DNA from: Liolophura sinensis
Lineage: Eukaryota; Mollusca; Polyplacophora; Chitonida; Chitonidae
Length of the DNA stretch: 64,000 nt
Assembly: GCF_032854445.1 (NCBI RefSeq)
Contig: NC_088295.1
Coordinates: forward strand, 89,448,644 to 89,512,643
Reading direction: 5' to 3'
In this document: positions 24,359 to 35,291 of the stretch, one piece after another
Numbering within the stretch: position 1 is the stretch's first letter
Layout of the letters: each line of letters begins with the position of its first letter
Notes under the pieces: model-generated
Database searches by the model: none
What the model was told of the DNA's origin: nothing
Seen by the model: the letters and a program-made list of their open reading frames with translations, nothing else
Position numbers and translations under genes: made by a program

Positions 24359-27300
24359 TTACCCCAGGAGAACCTTGCGGATCTTCTGAGAGGCGGAGTC
24401 ATCATCATCTGTGTCTGACTCACTGGCCTGTACTGACGGGTGAGCTGCTGTACACTGCGGGGAACATAGGTACTGCATCAATGGGATCCGGTATTTTCCA
24501 CAGAAGTCCACAAACTTCACATGCTCCACTCGGGCTGAGAAATACACCCCTACAAACAAATGCAAGACTGAATGAATGAATCAGTATGGCTTAACGCCAC
24601 TGCGGTAATATTTCAGCCATACAATACAAGCTTGAAAGTAAGTCATGTAATATAACGACAAAAATAAATAAATAAATATTGATAAATAATATAAATAACT
24701 AAATATATACAACCTTCAGGTGAACAGATCTACAGGATTTATCAATTATGTACATGTAATTCTTCTATTAATTCCTGCCTTCCACCACTTCATCATTATG
24801 TGTGCCATATTTCCAATCTGCATGTTCACAAAAGCAAAACAATGTCCCTTTTATTTTATGTCTGTATAACCAATAATCCTAATCAAAATTTGAGAGCGTT
24901 CCCAAATAATAATTAGGATAATAATTAAAACTTTAATAGTGCCTGCATGTACATAACATCTGATCATGTATTTTAGTAGGTACTTCTATGGGAGGACAAC
25001 TCTGCTGTGTCTGTCTTACCTTTACATTTTGGGTTGACACATCTATGGGCACTCTCCAGATAGTGGAGGAGGTTGCCTGGCAGGTCGTGGTGGGAGTACT
25101 TAACCTTTTCAGATTTGATGGTGCGGCCAGAGAGTTCCAGCAAGGAGGGCGGGTTGTGCACCATCTCCTGGACAAACTTCATAATCAGTGGGTTGTTTCT
25201 CAGACTCAGTTCCACCAAGTTCAAGGAGACAATCTCTGGAGGGAGTGTTGACAGGCAGTTGTTGTGGAGACTGAGTGACTGGAGGCGGCGCAGACTGACC
25301 AGGGTAGGGGGCAGACTCTGCAGCTGATTGTCACACAGCACTAGGCAGGCCAGGTTCTGTAGCTGACCCACCTCAGCTGGAATCCCAGACAACTGGTTAC
25401 CTCCCAAGTACAGGTTCTGCAGTCTGTAACAAATCAGACATAAAAAGTGGTTAGTGCTTGACAGGTGATATTGCAGTCTACACAACTGAACATTTATAGT
25501 TTAAATCTCGATAAAGTTAACAAACGTTGTATGAAAGTGAGGCATTAAATTTCACTCAAATGACAGTGGTCATGCAGGTTTATGGGTGCCCAGAGCTCAC
25601 CACTGAGCTTCGCCAGACACAGTACTTGACAACTCTATTAACTTAAAGCCCCAGTAGAGACGGCAAGAGTTTGATTCAAACATGGCACAGGATTTAAAAT
25701 CGGACAAATCTCGACACAATGAATACAATTAATCATCCTGGAAGTCATGAGTTGAACTACATGTAATCTTTGATTGTTTCATTGCTTTACATGTTAACGG
25801 ACAAGACCTACACATGTACAATACACAGTACTTTTCACCACACGGGTATCAAAACATCCTTTCTACTCAGTTGCAACCTGACCAAGCCCACGAGTTAGTA
25901 AGTCTAACGGAGTGCGGGAGTGCATGAGTGAGTGAGTGAGTGAGTGCTTGAGGTTTAACGTCACACTCAACAATTTTTCAGACATATGACGACAAAGGAA
26001 TCCTTGGGGTATATGTAATGTACCTCCTTGTTGCAGAATGTATTTCCACTGCTCTTTTATCATGTGCTGCTTCACTGAGACGCCTTAGCGAAGGCAAGTA
26101 AGCCGCCCCGCCCAAGCCATTATACTGATATGGCTCAACCAGTTGTTGCTCTATCCCTTTCATGCTGAATGCCAAGCAAGGAAGTTACAACTTCCTCTTT
26201 TAAGGTCTTAGTTGTGACTCCATCCAGGATTTTACCTTGGATCTACCGCTCCAGAAGGGGACACTCTACCAACTGTGCTATCGCCACCAGCTGTGAATTA
26301 TCACACTGATGTACCACATGCTTAACTTGTATTATACAACACAGAACCATATGGTTGACATGTCTATGATTCAGCTAGATACATGTACACAGTCGTCTGT
26401 TCACACCCCAAATGTGTGACACCAATCCTAGTGTTATACAGTAAGAGTTCAGGCTACAAAACCAGAGAGACTCTACATTTTGTCTCAATGATATGAAAGG
26501 TGTAAATATCAAATCAATACACTTCTATGTCAAACACAAATAGTTTGTCATACTTCATATGGAGGTAATGCAGAGCTGATGGCTGGGTTTTCATAACTGA
26601 TGTGCTACCCTGTGAGCTTTATGTGGCTGATCTCATATAGCTGACCCACTGACCCTGTTACAATTAATGCTAGAGACACATATACTGTCTGCAAATTTAG
26701 ACCAACAGCATCCTGGGACAAAGAAACATGTCATATCTTGTTACAAAACCAACCTGCCTCATGCCCTCCTGGGCTCCTACATGTACAACACTGACCCAGA
26801 TAATATGTTTACAGGATAATTCACCACAGCCCATCAGGGGCACACTGTTTGCAACCTCAGTACAGATGTACTAGGTCAGCTGATTCATATGTACATACAG
26901 GTATATTCCAAAAGGTTACAACCTACTTAACTGTGACTGACATGCACATGAACGGAAAACCAGCACCCAATTTATCTGGACATTATCAAATAATATTGAT
27001 ACCATGTATGTATCATAATAATATGAAAAACCAAACACTACCTGTGCCTGTACCCTCTTGTATCAGAGTTGGAATTTTAACATATTATACTCTGTTGTCC
27101 TGCACTTGGGCAAGAAGCAGCCTTGTCACGAGGCCTTTCCCAGCTAGGAGAAATGGAAAATAATGTTGGCCAATGTCAAAATCATGAACAGCTAATATTA
27201 TAAAATATTATGTACATCTGTTGAAGAAATTAATACTCAAATAAGTTCAAGGCCGACATTTATCTGTGGGTAACCTAAGTGCATTTCTTCATTTCATATC

Positions 27301-28252
27301 CTGCACAAAATCAAATGATGGTATAGAAAGATTATTCCGCAGAAAAAAAGCTGGTGCTACTTGAACACAGATTTGAAAATTTTTCCGAAGAAAATAACAA
27401 TACACCTCAGATAAACTTACAAAATTTGGACATTTCATTAGCATCAAATCACAGACACTTGTAAGGTCAAAAGCAACTGGTCTAGATCTTAATCCCAGGT
27501 GCCACAAACCAGGATTTGGATAGCCAATCTTTTCACCTATGTGACCTTACTCAATGGGGCTGCACTCGGATAAGCTCAACCCCAACCTTGACACCTTGAC
27601 AAAAAGAAAGGCACAGTTCTAAGCCAAAATACATGAAGCCTGCAATGATGGATGGAGTTGATGAGCCTGAGCTCTAGGACAACTATCTGTTGGCCTAATT
27701 CAGTCACACAATCACAATGGAGCACCTGTTCACCAGAGCTATGGGACCATAAGCAGCTTGTACCAATAGGTCTATTTGCATAACCTTCATTTTCCACCCT
27801 ACTAACATGTGCTTGCAAATGATATCATATCACATTTGAGTACATGGTGACACCCATAGAAAGAAGGCTATAGTGCAGGCTACTGTACAATAACAAATTT
27901 TGCTGTACAAACAGAATTGCTGTCAAGGCAGAATCTGACCCTAGACTCCTAACTATGAAGCGAACATTTTAAGCACTGTACATGTATGTAAATTAATGTA
28001 CATTTCACATACATTTTACATATAGTACAACAGATTTCATGACATACAGCCTGTAGCATTATTGTCATCTTAACTAAATGAGCCTTTTCCTTATGAATGT
28101 CCTGACTCAAACATCAAAATGATATACATACATTCCTATGTTAGGAAATTGTACAGATCACAAGGCCCTAGAAGCTAATAAGGCCAATAATGTGTTGTTC
28201 CCTAAAACAGTTACACAACAGCTCCACCAAACATCTCCGAGCTGATATTTCT

Positions 28253-28304
<52 letters not shown>

Positions 28305-28878
28305 GACAGGGGACATCATTTGATTATCACAGTGAACAAACCATCAGTATCAAACCTGCACATCGTCACAAGCCAAATCCTCACCTTGTCAAATGTTTCA
28401 CCTCACTGGGTAAAGATTTCAAACAGTTTTGTCCCATGTACAAACTCCGCAGTCTTGAGAGTTCTGTGATTTGTATAGGCACATCAATGAATCCGTTGCC
28501 ACTGAAATTCAGGATTTCGAGGGCCTGCAATGAACCGAAATCTTTCGGAATAGATTCTGTATCTAGCAGGTTATTTTTGGCCGACAATGTCCTAAGAAAA
28601 GACAAACTACACAGCTCCGAGCTGAGATGTGACATTTGATTGTTGCTCAAGTCCAGTGTGATCAAATTTTTGAACATTGCGATTGATCGAGGAAGCACAG
28701 TGATAGAATTGTGATCAAGCTGAAGACTTTTCAGTTGGTGTGCACATGGCATGAGAAACTCTGGTATCGCGTCCAGTTCGGAAAATGACAAATCCTCTGC
28801 GTTTTCGCCATGAAATTCACTGTCAGACGAACTACAGCTGCTCAAGCCGTCCAGTGACATGGAGCCCGGCGAGGCCAT
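24359..28878 (-). CDS. leucine-rich repeat-containing protein 58
   Basis: Three exons: 28385-28878 (ATG at 28878, donor CAAG/GTGAGG), 25020-25423 (acceptor TTGTTACAG, donor AAAG/GTAAGA) and 24359-24549 (acceptor TTTGTAG, stop TAA). Phases match, giving 362 residues; vertebrate LRRC58 is of similar size (about 370). After an acidic Ser-rich N-terminus, about eight LRRs run to about residue 245 (LKSLQLDHNSITVLP, LQNLYLGGNQLSGIP). They are followed by the family-specific DLPGNLLHYLESA segment, a Cys-rich patch (CVNPKCKG), then VKFVDFCGKYRIPLMQYLCS and the conserved end KVLLG. The Cys residues suggest metal binding. It is a predicted intracellular LRR protein; the vertebrate family is thought to act as an adaptor, which the sequence itself does not show. 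Intron 1 (~3 kb) carries a SINE and an AT run. Confidence 0.96.
25920..26290 (-). mobile_element. tRNA-headed SINE, near full length
   Basis: Read on the minus strand it begins with a tRNA-like head (GATAGCACAGTTGGTAGAGT, A-box-like, then a B-box-like GGTAAAATCC). It continues with AGTTGTAACTTCC and the CATTATACTG region (plus-strand reading) and ends in GACGTTAAACCTCAAGCACT plus CACTCACTCACT. It lies in LRRC58 intron 1. A second, truncated copy is at 51.3 kb and a tail fragment at 23.8 kb. Confidence 0.85.
28255..28302. repeat. (AT)n microsatellite
   Basis: About 24 uninterrupted AT dinucleotides just downstream of the LRRC58 exon 1 donor, inside intron 1. Confidence 0.97.
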
Positions 28879-30034
28879 CGCTGATCGAACAAGGCGTTAC
28901 TTGCTATCTCTCTCGTACACAATTCACTTACTAGTGAAGGCCCAAGGTAATGGTCAAAATGCTACTCTATTCAACACTCCGGCTGTGTCAATGAGTTGTT
29001 GCACTGTAAGAATAAATACAATACTTAAGAGCACGACACAGAAGACCGGCTTCCCTCCCCCGAGTAAACTTCCACTGTGACCGAGCACATGACCTCTCCG
29101 GTCCGATTATTCCCGGCTGAGGCTCCACACGGTCATGTGTAAAGATACGTATTATCCAGCAAATAACTTTATGTGCATCGACACCTTAATATAAATTTAC
29201 CAATTTTGTTCATGTACTAAAATTGGACCAAAAAAAAAAAATAAATTGCCCAAATTAATATCCACGACATAAGGTACATAATATTATTTTTTATGGATAC
29301 TTCGTTGAGGCCCTCAGGCTCTTGTTTTCTGGATGTTTGGGAGCTAGGTCAAACGGGTACGTCACCAGCTGAAGTGACGTCATGGCCTGGTTTCACATCG
29401 GAATATGGTTTGCATGCCAGTTTCACGCAGCTGTCACGCTCTGAGGTTGAAACACGATAGGTGATAACGTACAACAAGGAGTGACTTGCAGATCGCCTGA
29501 CAATTACAGCGTGGCCAATCAGTTGAATGAACAATGCTTTCCTTCAACTCAATGGCATCTTGTGGAGTGCTGTACAAGGAATAAGCTGGGGCATATCATT
29601 AAACTGTAAATAAAATAAAAAGCACCGTGGACATTTCAGAGGAAAAAGGTGACGTCAGGGTTGTCTTAGCCAATCAAATAACTTGTGAACTATCCCGTCT
29701 TTAAATACGTTAACGTCATATGTCAGACGCGACCTTTCATTTCTGGGAAAACTTAATAACACAAGGTGAAAATATTATGTATATTAACAAATTCCCTTGC
29801 ACGTTGATATATCTCTATGCGTGCATGAAACATGAAACAAACATGAAAGTGAAGTTCACCTTTCTTTAAATGAGTCAAAGATCCAGTTCATTATTCTGGA
29901 GTAGTCCTGTACAATATAAATAAATAAAAATAACGGTAAATAAATAATAAGACATTGAGCACAACTTTAGCAAGTTCATTTGATTCATTCACTTTTATGC
30001 TTACATGTATACATCTAACCCAAACAATGACAAA
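28879..30034. other. LRRC58 upstream region, intergenic
   Basis: Contains the expected LRRC58 5' leader and promoter (minus strand, leaving 28878). I see no clear TATA box. Beyond about 29.1 kb no gene is visible. Confidence 0.4.
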
Positions 30035-30912
30035 GGGTCCGATACATTAAGGCGGAGAATGGGCCTCGGAGAGGTACGGGAAAAAAAAGTGCAAAGGTCT
30101 AAATGCGATCACAATACTGTAAATCAGAAGAATAAAACTTGGTCGGATCCGCATCAAGTTATATGGCCATAGAAGAGATGGTTGCTTTTTAATAATCCGC
30201 CGAGAGTTCACTCTAGATTAAAAATGCCAACTCAAACATTCAAACGAGACAGAGTTATTAATCTGCAGTATGAAGGTGGTTAACCAGAAAAATATTTTTA
30301 CTGAAACTTTCATGTATGTATTTTTACATTCTGTCAGAGTTTCGTTTTGGTTAAAATTTGTCTTGATATGTAAAACAAATCCACATGTGATCAGCTTTCT
30401 CATACACTTGGCAAGTTTATATTTGGCGTATTTTTATCATAGTGTCTCAGCCACCCTTCATATTACAGTGAACTAATAACATCCCTACTGAGAACAGGTA
30501 GCACCTCGAGGAAGAGTTCGAATATTTTTTCTTTTTCCAATTTTTCTTTAGAATCATGCTTTTGTGTAAGCAAAGATGTCGGGCTTCTTGCATTAAATAA
30601 GTGTTATATCATAAATTAGACTGGAAAATTGTTAACGTATGGTATGCGTAACATGTGGCAACTATAGCGAAATTACCACTTTCCGATTTTATGGTCTATA
30701 CATAGCTTCAATGCGTCTTTGGAGCTGTATAAGTTGCATGATTCTTTTCCTATATAACAGGAAAAGAAGAGTAAAACAGGAGTGAAAAAAGAAGTGGCCT
30801 TTCGAGTTTGCCAACAACTGTCAGTCACACTTACATGTATATAGCTAATTTCGCTTCTTGGGGTGCATACAGCAGTTTCTTGCATTGGGACCGATTCCCG
30901 CCTTATCATACA
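30035..30912 (+). mobile_element. DNA-transposon-like element, copy 1
   Basis: It starts GGGTCCGATACATTAAGGCG and ends with the approximate inverted form GACCGATTCCCGCCTTATCA near 30890-30910. The interior aligns with copy 2, for example AACCAGAAAAATAT then TTTACTGAAACTTTCATG. No transposase frame is present, so it is a non-autonomous copy. Confidence 0.75.
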
Positions 30913-31169
30913 AGACGTCTATCTTTATCCCGGATTTAACCAACTAAATTACAATTATATGTGTTTGAGAGAACGAGAGTACTGAAAGAAAACAAACGAT
31001 TTAAGAATTTGAAAATAGATATACATATTAACCAAGGCCAAGTTCAATTCGTATTTTACATGGAGACAGTTTCTGCATGCATGTCAACAAATATAGCATG
31101 GAACATGTATGTGGTATAGGCTTAACTGTTGTAATGATATTGTAGTTGAGTCTAAATTTCATTTCAGAA

Positions 31170-32275
31170 AGGGCCTGGTACGCTAAGGCGGAGAATCGGC
31201 CCCAGAGAGGTACGATAAGAGAGTGCAAATTTCATATTCCCATCACAGTTCTGTAAATTTCCAAATGAGAATTATAAAACTTCGTCGAATCACTCATAAA
31301 AGTTATATGGCCATAAAATAGATGGTTGCTTAGTAATAACCCTCCAAAAATGCACTCTTGATCAAAAACGCTAGTTTTTTTTATTCAAATGAGGCACTGT
31401 GTCTTTAATTTACAATATGAAGATCAACGTTAACCAGAAAAATATGTTTACTGAATCTTTCATGAGTGTATTTCTACGTGCTGACAAAGTTTCGTTCTGG
31501 CTAACGTATTTTTTCATATGTAAAAAATAAACTTGATAATGTGACCAGTTTCGTCATATTTTGGCAAGTTTAAAATTTGTTTTTCGGCCATAATCTGTCA
31601 GACATCCTTCATTGTACAGTGAACTAACGAAGTCAATATGGAGAGCAATTCAGTCACAATGGAAAGAGTTCGAACATTTGTTCTTCTCTCATTTTCGGCA
31701 ACATATTTTTTTGTGAGATAAGATATAAGCTCATGCATTAAATAAGTGTTATCATGAATTAGAATGGATAATTGTAAAGTTATGGTATTACGTAACGTGT
31801 GTCAACTATAGCGAAATCATACGTGAATCCTGGTTGAGTGCACATGCCGTCCTCTGGCTATCATTAACTTTAACATGTTATGCGTAGCAGAAGTATAAGA
31901 CTGAACAAATGTTATGTATCTGTTTAATTGATTGGTGTATAAATAAGTGACCATTAATTTCTCAGAAAGTTACATTTGTGGTTCAGTGAATTTCTCCTCA
32001 CTACAGTGTCCGATGCAAAAGGAGATATATCAGTACAACTAGAGCAGACTACCACTTTTCGATTTTATGACCTATACTTTGCTTCAGTGTTTGGGGCTTT
32101 ATAAGACGCATGCTTGCCATATGACATGAAGAGAAGAGTAAAACAGAACTGAAAAAGAAGCAGCTTCACAAGTGTGTCAGCAGCGGTCACTCACAGCTAC
32201 AATCAGTTTCGCTTCTTGAGGTGCACACTTTCTTGCAATGGGGCCGGTTCCCAGCCTTACCATACCAGGTCCTTT
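31170..32275 (+). mobile_element. DNA-transposon-like element, copy 2
   Basis: Terminal inverted repeats of about 33 bp. The left end begins GGGCCTGGTACGCTAAGGCG, and the reverse complement of the right end begins GGACCTGGTATGGTAAGGCT. The interior matches copy 1 over most of its length, with about 200 extra bases near 31.8-32.0 kb. There is no coding capacity. The target-site duplication could not be decided by eye. Confidence 0.78.
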
Positions 32276-32905
32276 TTAAAAACGCTTTGCCGTAATTGCC
32301 AGTACGGATTGTACATCTCTCCAAATATTGAATTTTGCATGGGTGTCTATGTTTCTGTAAACTTGAATTTGTTCTGACATGCTCGGTAACTCTATAGGCC
32401 TAATCGCGTCATTCACGCATGGTGATCATAAAAGGCAAAACGGGGTCCACGTGAATTCAACGTAAGTTCTCGGGTTATAGAAAAAAGTCTCGCCTAATTG
32501 GATAAATTGATAACATAGCCATACTTTCAATTATATCTCAATGTACATGTCAAATTTACATGTGCATGTACTTATTTGGCACTGCCATCTCTCAGTTATA
32601 CAACATCACAAATATCAGCAGTTATGCTTTCTAAAGTTCATGTGGGATGCTTCATCAATGCCTGTATATGTATACCGACATTATACTGTCTTTTGTATAT
32701 AAGCCTAAAATTTTACCTCAATTGCTTGATAGAAAATACACAATTTTATTTTCTGTTAAAATGTGTTAAGTGTGATGACAACACATGCAGCATTTGGAAC
32801 ATTCTAAACCATTAAAACGCAATTAACATGACTGCAAATTTCTTTTACCTAATTTTGCTTAAGCCATGGTACTAGGAGGTGTGTAGTTTGCTACTATTCA
32901 AGCAT
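32276..32905. other. intergenic, no gene seen
   Basis: AT-rich with short frames only. Confidence 0.4.
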
Positions 32906-32907
32906 TT

Positions 32908-33078
32908 ACAGCTCATGCTGGCTTCCTCTCCGGCCGTACGTGGGAAGGTCTGCCAGCAGCCTGCGGATGGTCGTGGTTTTCCCTTTGGCTCTGCCCGCTT
33001 TCCTCACACAATTATGCTGGCCGCTGTCGTATAAGTGAAATATTTTTGAGTACGGCGTAAAACACCGATCAAATAAAT
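32908..33078 (-). mobile_element. dispersed element (GTGTTTTACG family)
   Basis: The minus strand reads GATCGGTGTTTTACGCCGTA, then CTCAAAAATATTTCACTTAT, GGCCAGCATAATTG and finally GGAAGCCAGCATGAGCTG. This is a common mollusc-type short interspersed repeat. A second, truncated copy abuts it, and others are at 41.0, 46.6 and 60.9 kb. Confidence 0.85.
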
Positions 33079-33099
33079 CAAACAAATCAAATATAAATG

Positions 33100-33252
33100 A
33101 TGGGTAAGGTGTGCCAGGATGATCTTGGGTTTTCCCAGCTCTGCCCGGTTTCCTACTACCATAATGCTGGCCGCTGTCGCTTAAGTCAAATATTCTTGAG
33201 TACGGCGTAAAACACCAATGAAATAAATAAATAAATAAATAAATAAATAAAA
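33100..33252 (-). mobile_element. dispersed element, truncated copy
   Basis: Same family and orientation as the neighbour: (TTTA)n, then CATTGGTGTTTTACGCCGTA, ending near GGGAAAACCCAAGATCATCC. The 3' half is missing. The AAATA tetramer-like run at 33221-33250 (plus strand) is its A/T-rich end. Confidence 0.82.
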
Positions 33253-33529
33253 ATGATAGAAACTGGCAAGAGGCCACATTTCACTGTGGCTATCGGCCAG
33301 CTATCGCACTCGCAGCGCTGGTTTTTCTCTCTGTGTTGTGCGTCTTTAGATGTATTTATCATTTTAAATCTTATTTTTACTCGTATATAGAGCTTATACA
33401 CTTCGATGCTGACTCTGTGTTTGACTTGTGGATAAACAATAATATTCATGTAGCTTTGTTGGACTTTTTACTGAACTATTTTAATATTTTATTCGTGTAG
33501 ATGTTCTACCCAGCCAATGGTCTTACAAC

Positions 33530-33805
33530 GTACAATCTTAAGAAAAAGGGTTCTATATGGAACTATAAAGGGTTCTAAAAGGGTTTTTTGGTGCTACAAA
33601 GAACCCTTTTGAAAAGATTCAATATAGAACCCTTTAGATATGGTTCGTGACCATGGAATCGGCGGTAAAATAAAAAAAATGGGTTCGGATACAGAACCGA
33701 CTGGGCGTTTCAGAACCCTTACGTGCGCTGGAGATGAAAAGGGTTCAATACAGAACTCACGGGAGTGGCAAAGAACCTCCTTTGAACCCTTTTTGTTAAG
33801 GGTGT
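33530..33805. mobile_element. palindromic element with GGGTTCT motifs
   Basis: The ends are inverted: CTTAAGAAAAAGGGTTC on the left and GAACCCTTTTTGTTAAG on the right. AGGGTTCT and its complement recur about ten times inside. It looks like a foldback MITE. Confidence 0.65.
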
Positions 33806-34490
33806 ATACATGTACATTTATCACAACAATCTGATACATTGTCATGGAACAGTGTATAAACAACAAATATAAACAATACTATAAACTACATATTCGTCTC
33901 CGCACATCAACAGCTCAATTATGACTGTAGCGTCCACCTTAAATTCTTATAACCTGGAGAGTTGGCATTGTCTCGTCCCTCCCTTGGTCCCATGTCAGTA
34001 TGCCTTAGCTACAGCTGCGTTACGTGTATGGTCGGCATGCATGCACAAGTATCCTCGTCATGCTGTTTTAGTGCATGAGGTACATGCATGTATATGCAGC
34101 ACCATGTATATGTCGGAATGAGGACCGATACAAAAAAAACACCGGTGTGTTGAACAGATACCGCAACTGTTAATTAACACTCTCATGGCATGAAAAGATA
34201 TGAGCATGTAGCACATCGTCAGCGCAAAGAAGACACCAAGTGTCCAAGACACCCTCATCGGACAGCTGCAGAACTGAGTAGCTCTCATTCCCATTTATGC
34301 AGTTTATACATAACGTATTCTACCAAACATTGCCTAAAACGTGTCTCAAGGAACAGTGCTTCCTGAGCCAGTGCGTCAACTGAACTTGTTGGCCTATTGC
34401 TGGGATAGTATAGCTCCGCTGGCTTAATGTCAGAAACTTATAAGACGACCCAAAAAGGTAAAACATTCATTTTCACCTCGATTTCCGCCT

Positions 34491-34709
34491 GTGAAAGATC
34501 AGAACTTCGAACCCTTCTACCCTCGCCTATACGGCTGGAATATTAATTCCTCTAACTCGGCACCACCCCACCCTTCCACCGTCGAACAGCTCCAAACCTC
34601 CACTGAAGCAATGTATACGTCAGAAGATCGACAAATGGTACCCTGCTCCAGTCACTCTGAAATATCTTTCATTTTTCCCCCTACATTTGACACTGCAGGA
34701 TGGGGCTAA
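34491..34709 (+). CDS. candidate terminal exon, unknown
   Basis: An open frame with coding-like composition (FEPFYPRLYGWNINSS near its start, ending FDTAGWG) lies after a pyrimidine-rich stretch and a possible acceptor (GAAAGATCAG near 34501). It has no ATG and no recognised family, and it is the only plus-strand candidate here. Chance is possible. Confidence 0.2.
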   Translation: MKDQNFEPFYPRLYGWNINSSNSAPPHPSTVEQLQTSTEAMYTSEDRQMVPCSSHSEISFIFPPTFDTAGWG

Positions 34710-34829
34710 TCACTCCACTAAAAATGTAATTTTCAGAAATATTCTTGAGCATGCAGTTATGCACCAATCAATTAAATAAATATATAACAAATGGTCAGTC
34801 TTATACCTCCGCTACACATAACATGTTAA

Positions 34830-35245
34830 TTTTAATGATATATCTTTACTCACACAAAAGTATGTTGCCATAGAAAAAAATAACCACAAAGATTGGAGCT
34901 CTTCCTCGAGGTGCAACCTGTTCAACCTGTGAAGAATGCGAAGAATGCCTGACAGGCTATGGGGCAGAAATACGGATTCTAAAATTGCTAAAATATGACA
35001 AAACTGATCACATTGCAAAGTTTATTTTGTACACATGAAAACAAAGATAACCAAAGAGAAACTTTGATAGGGCGTAGAAATGCACACATGAAAGTTTCAG
35101 TAAAGATATTTTTCTGGTTAACGTTGATCTTCATACTAAATTGAAGACTCAAAAATGGCGTTTTTGATCGAGAGCGTACTTCTGGTGGATTATTTGAATA
35201 ATGTGAGGGATATTGAAATTTTCCTCACTGTTGTTATATGACTGA
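34830..35245 (-). mobile_element. DNA-transposon-like element, partial copy 3
   Basis: Read on the minus strand, this matches the interior of copies 1 and 2 (GAAGATCAACGTTAACCAGA, AAAATATCTTTACTGAAACT, GCACCTCGAGGAAGAGCTCC). No inverted ends were identified. It lies just downstream of the sulfotransferase stop and probably forms part of that gene's 3' UTR. Confidence 0.75.
35021..35026 (-). promoter_or_regulatory. possible polyadenylation signal (AATAAA)
   Basis: The nearest minus-strand AATAAA below the sulfotransferase stop at 35292, 266 bp away. It sits inside the transposon-like copy 3. The corresponding position in copy 2 also reads AAATAAAC. Confidence 0.35.
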
Positions 35246-35291
35246 CACTAGTAAATTACATGAAATAAAAAAATATAAACACGGAACCATG

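Noticed and set aside
24988-25327. Plus-strand ORFs over LRRC58 exon 2
   Set aside because: They are antisense shadows of the conserved LRR exon.
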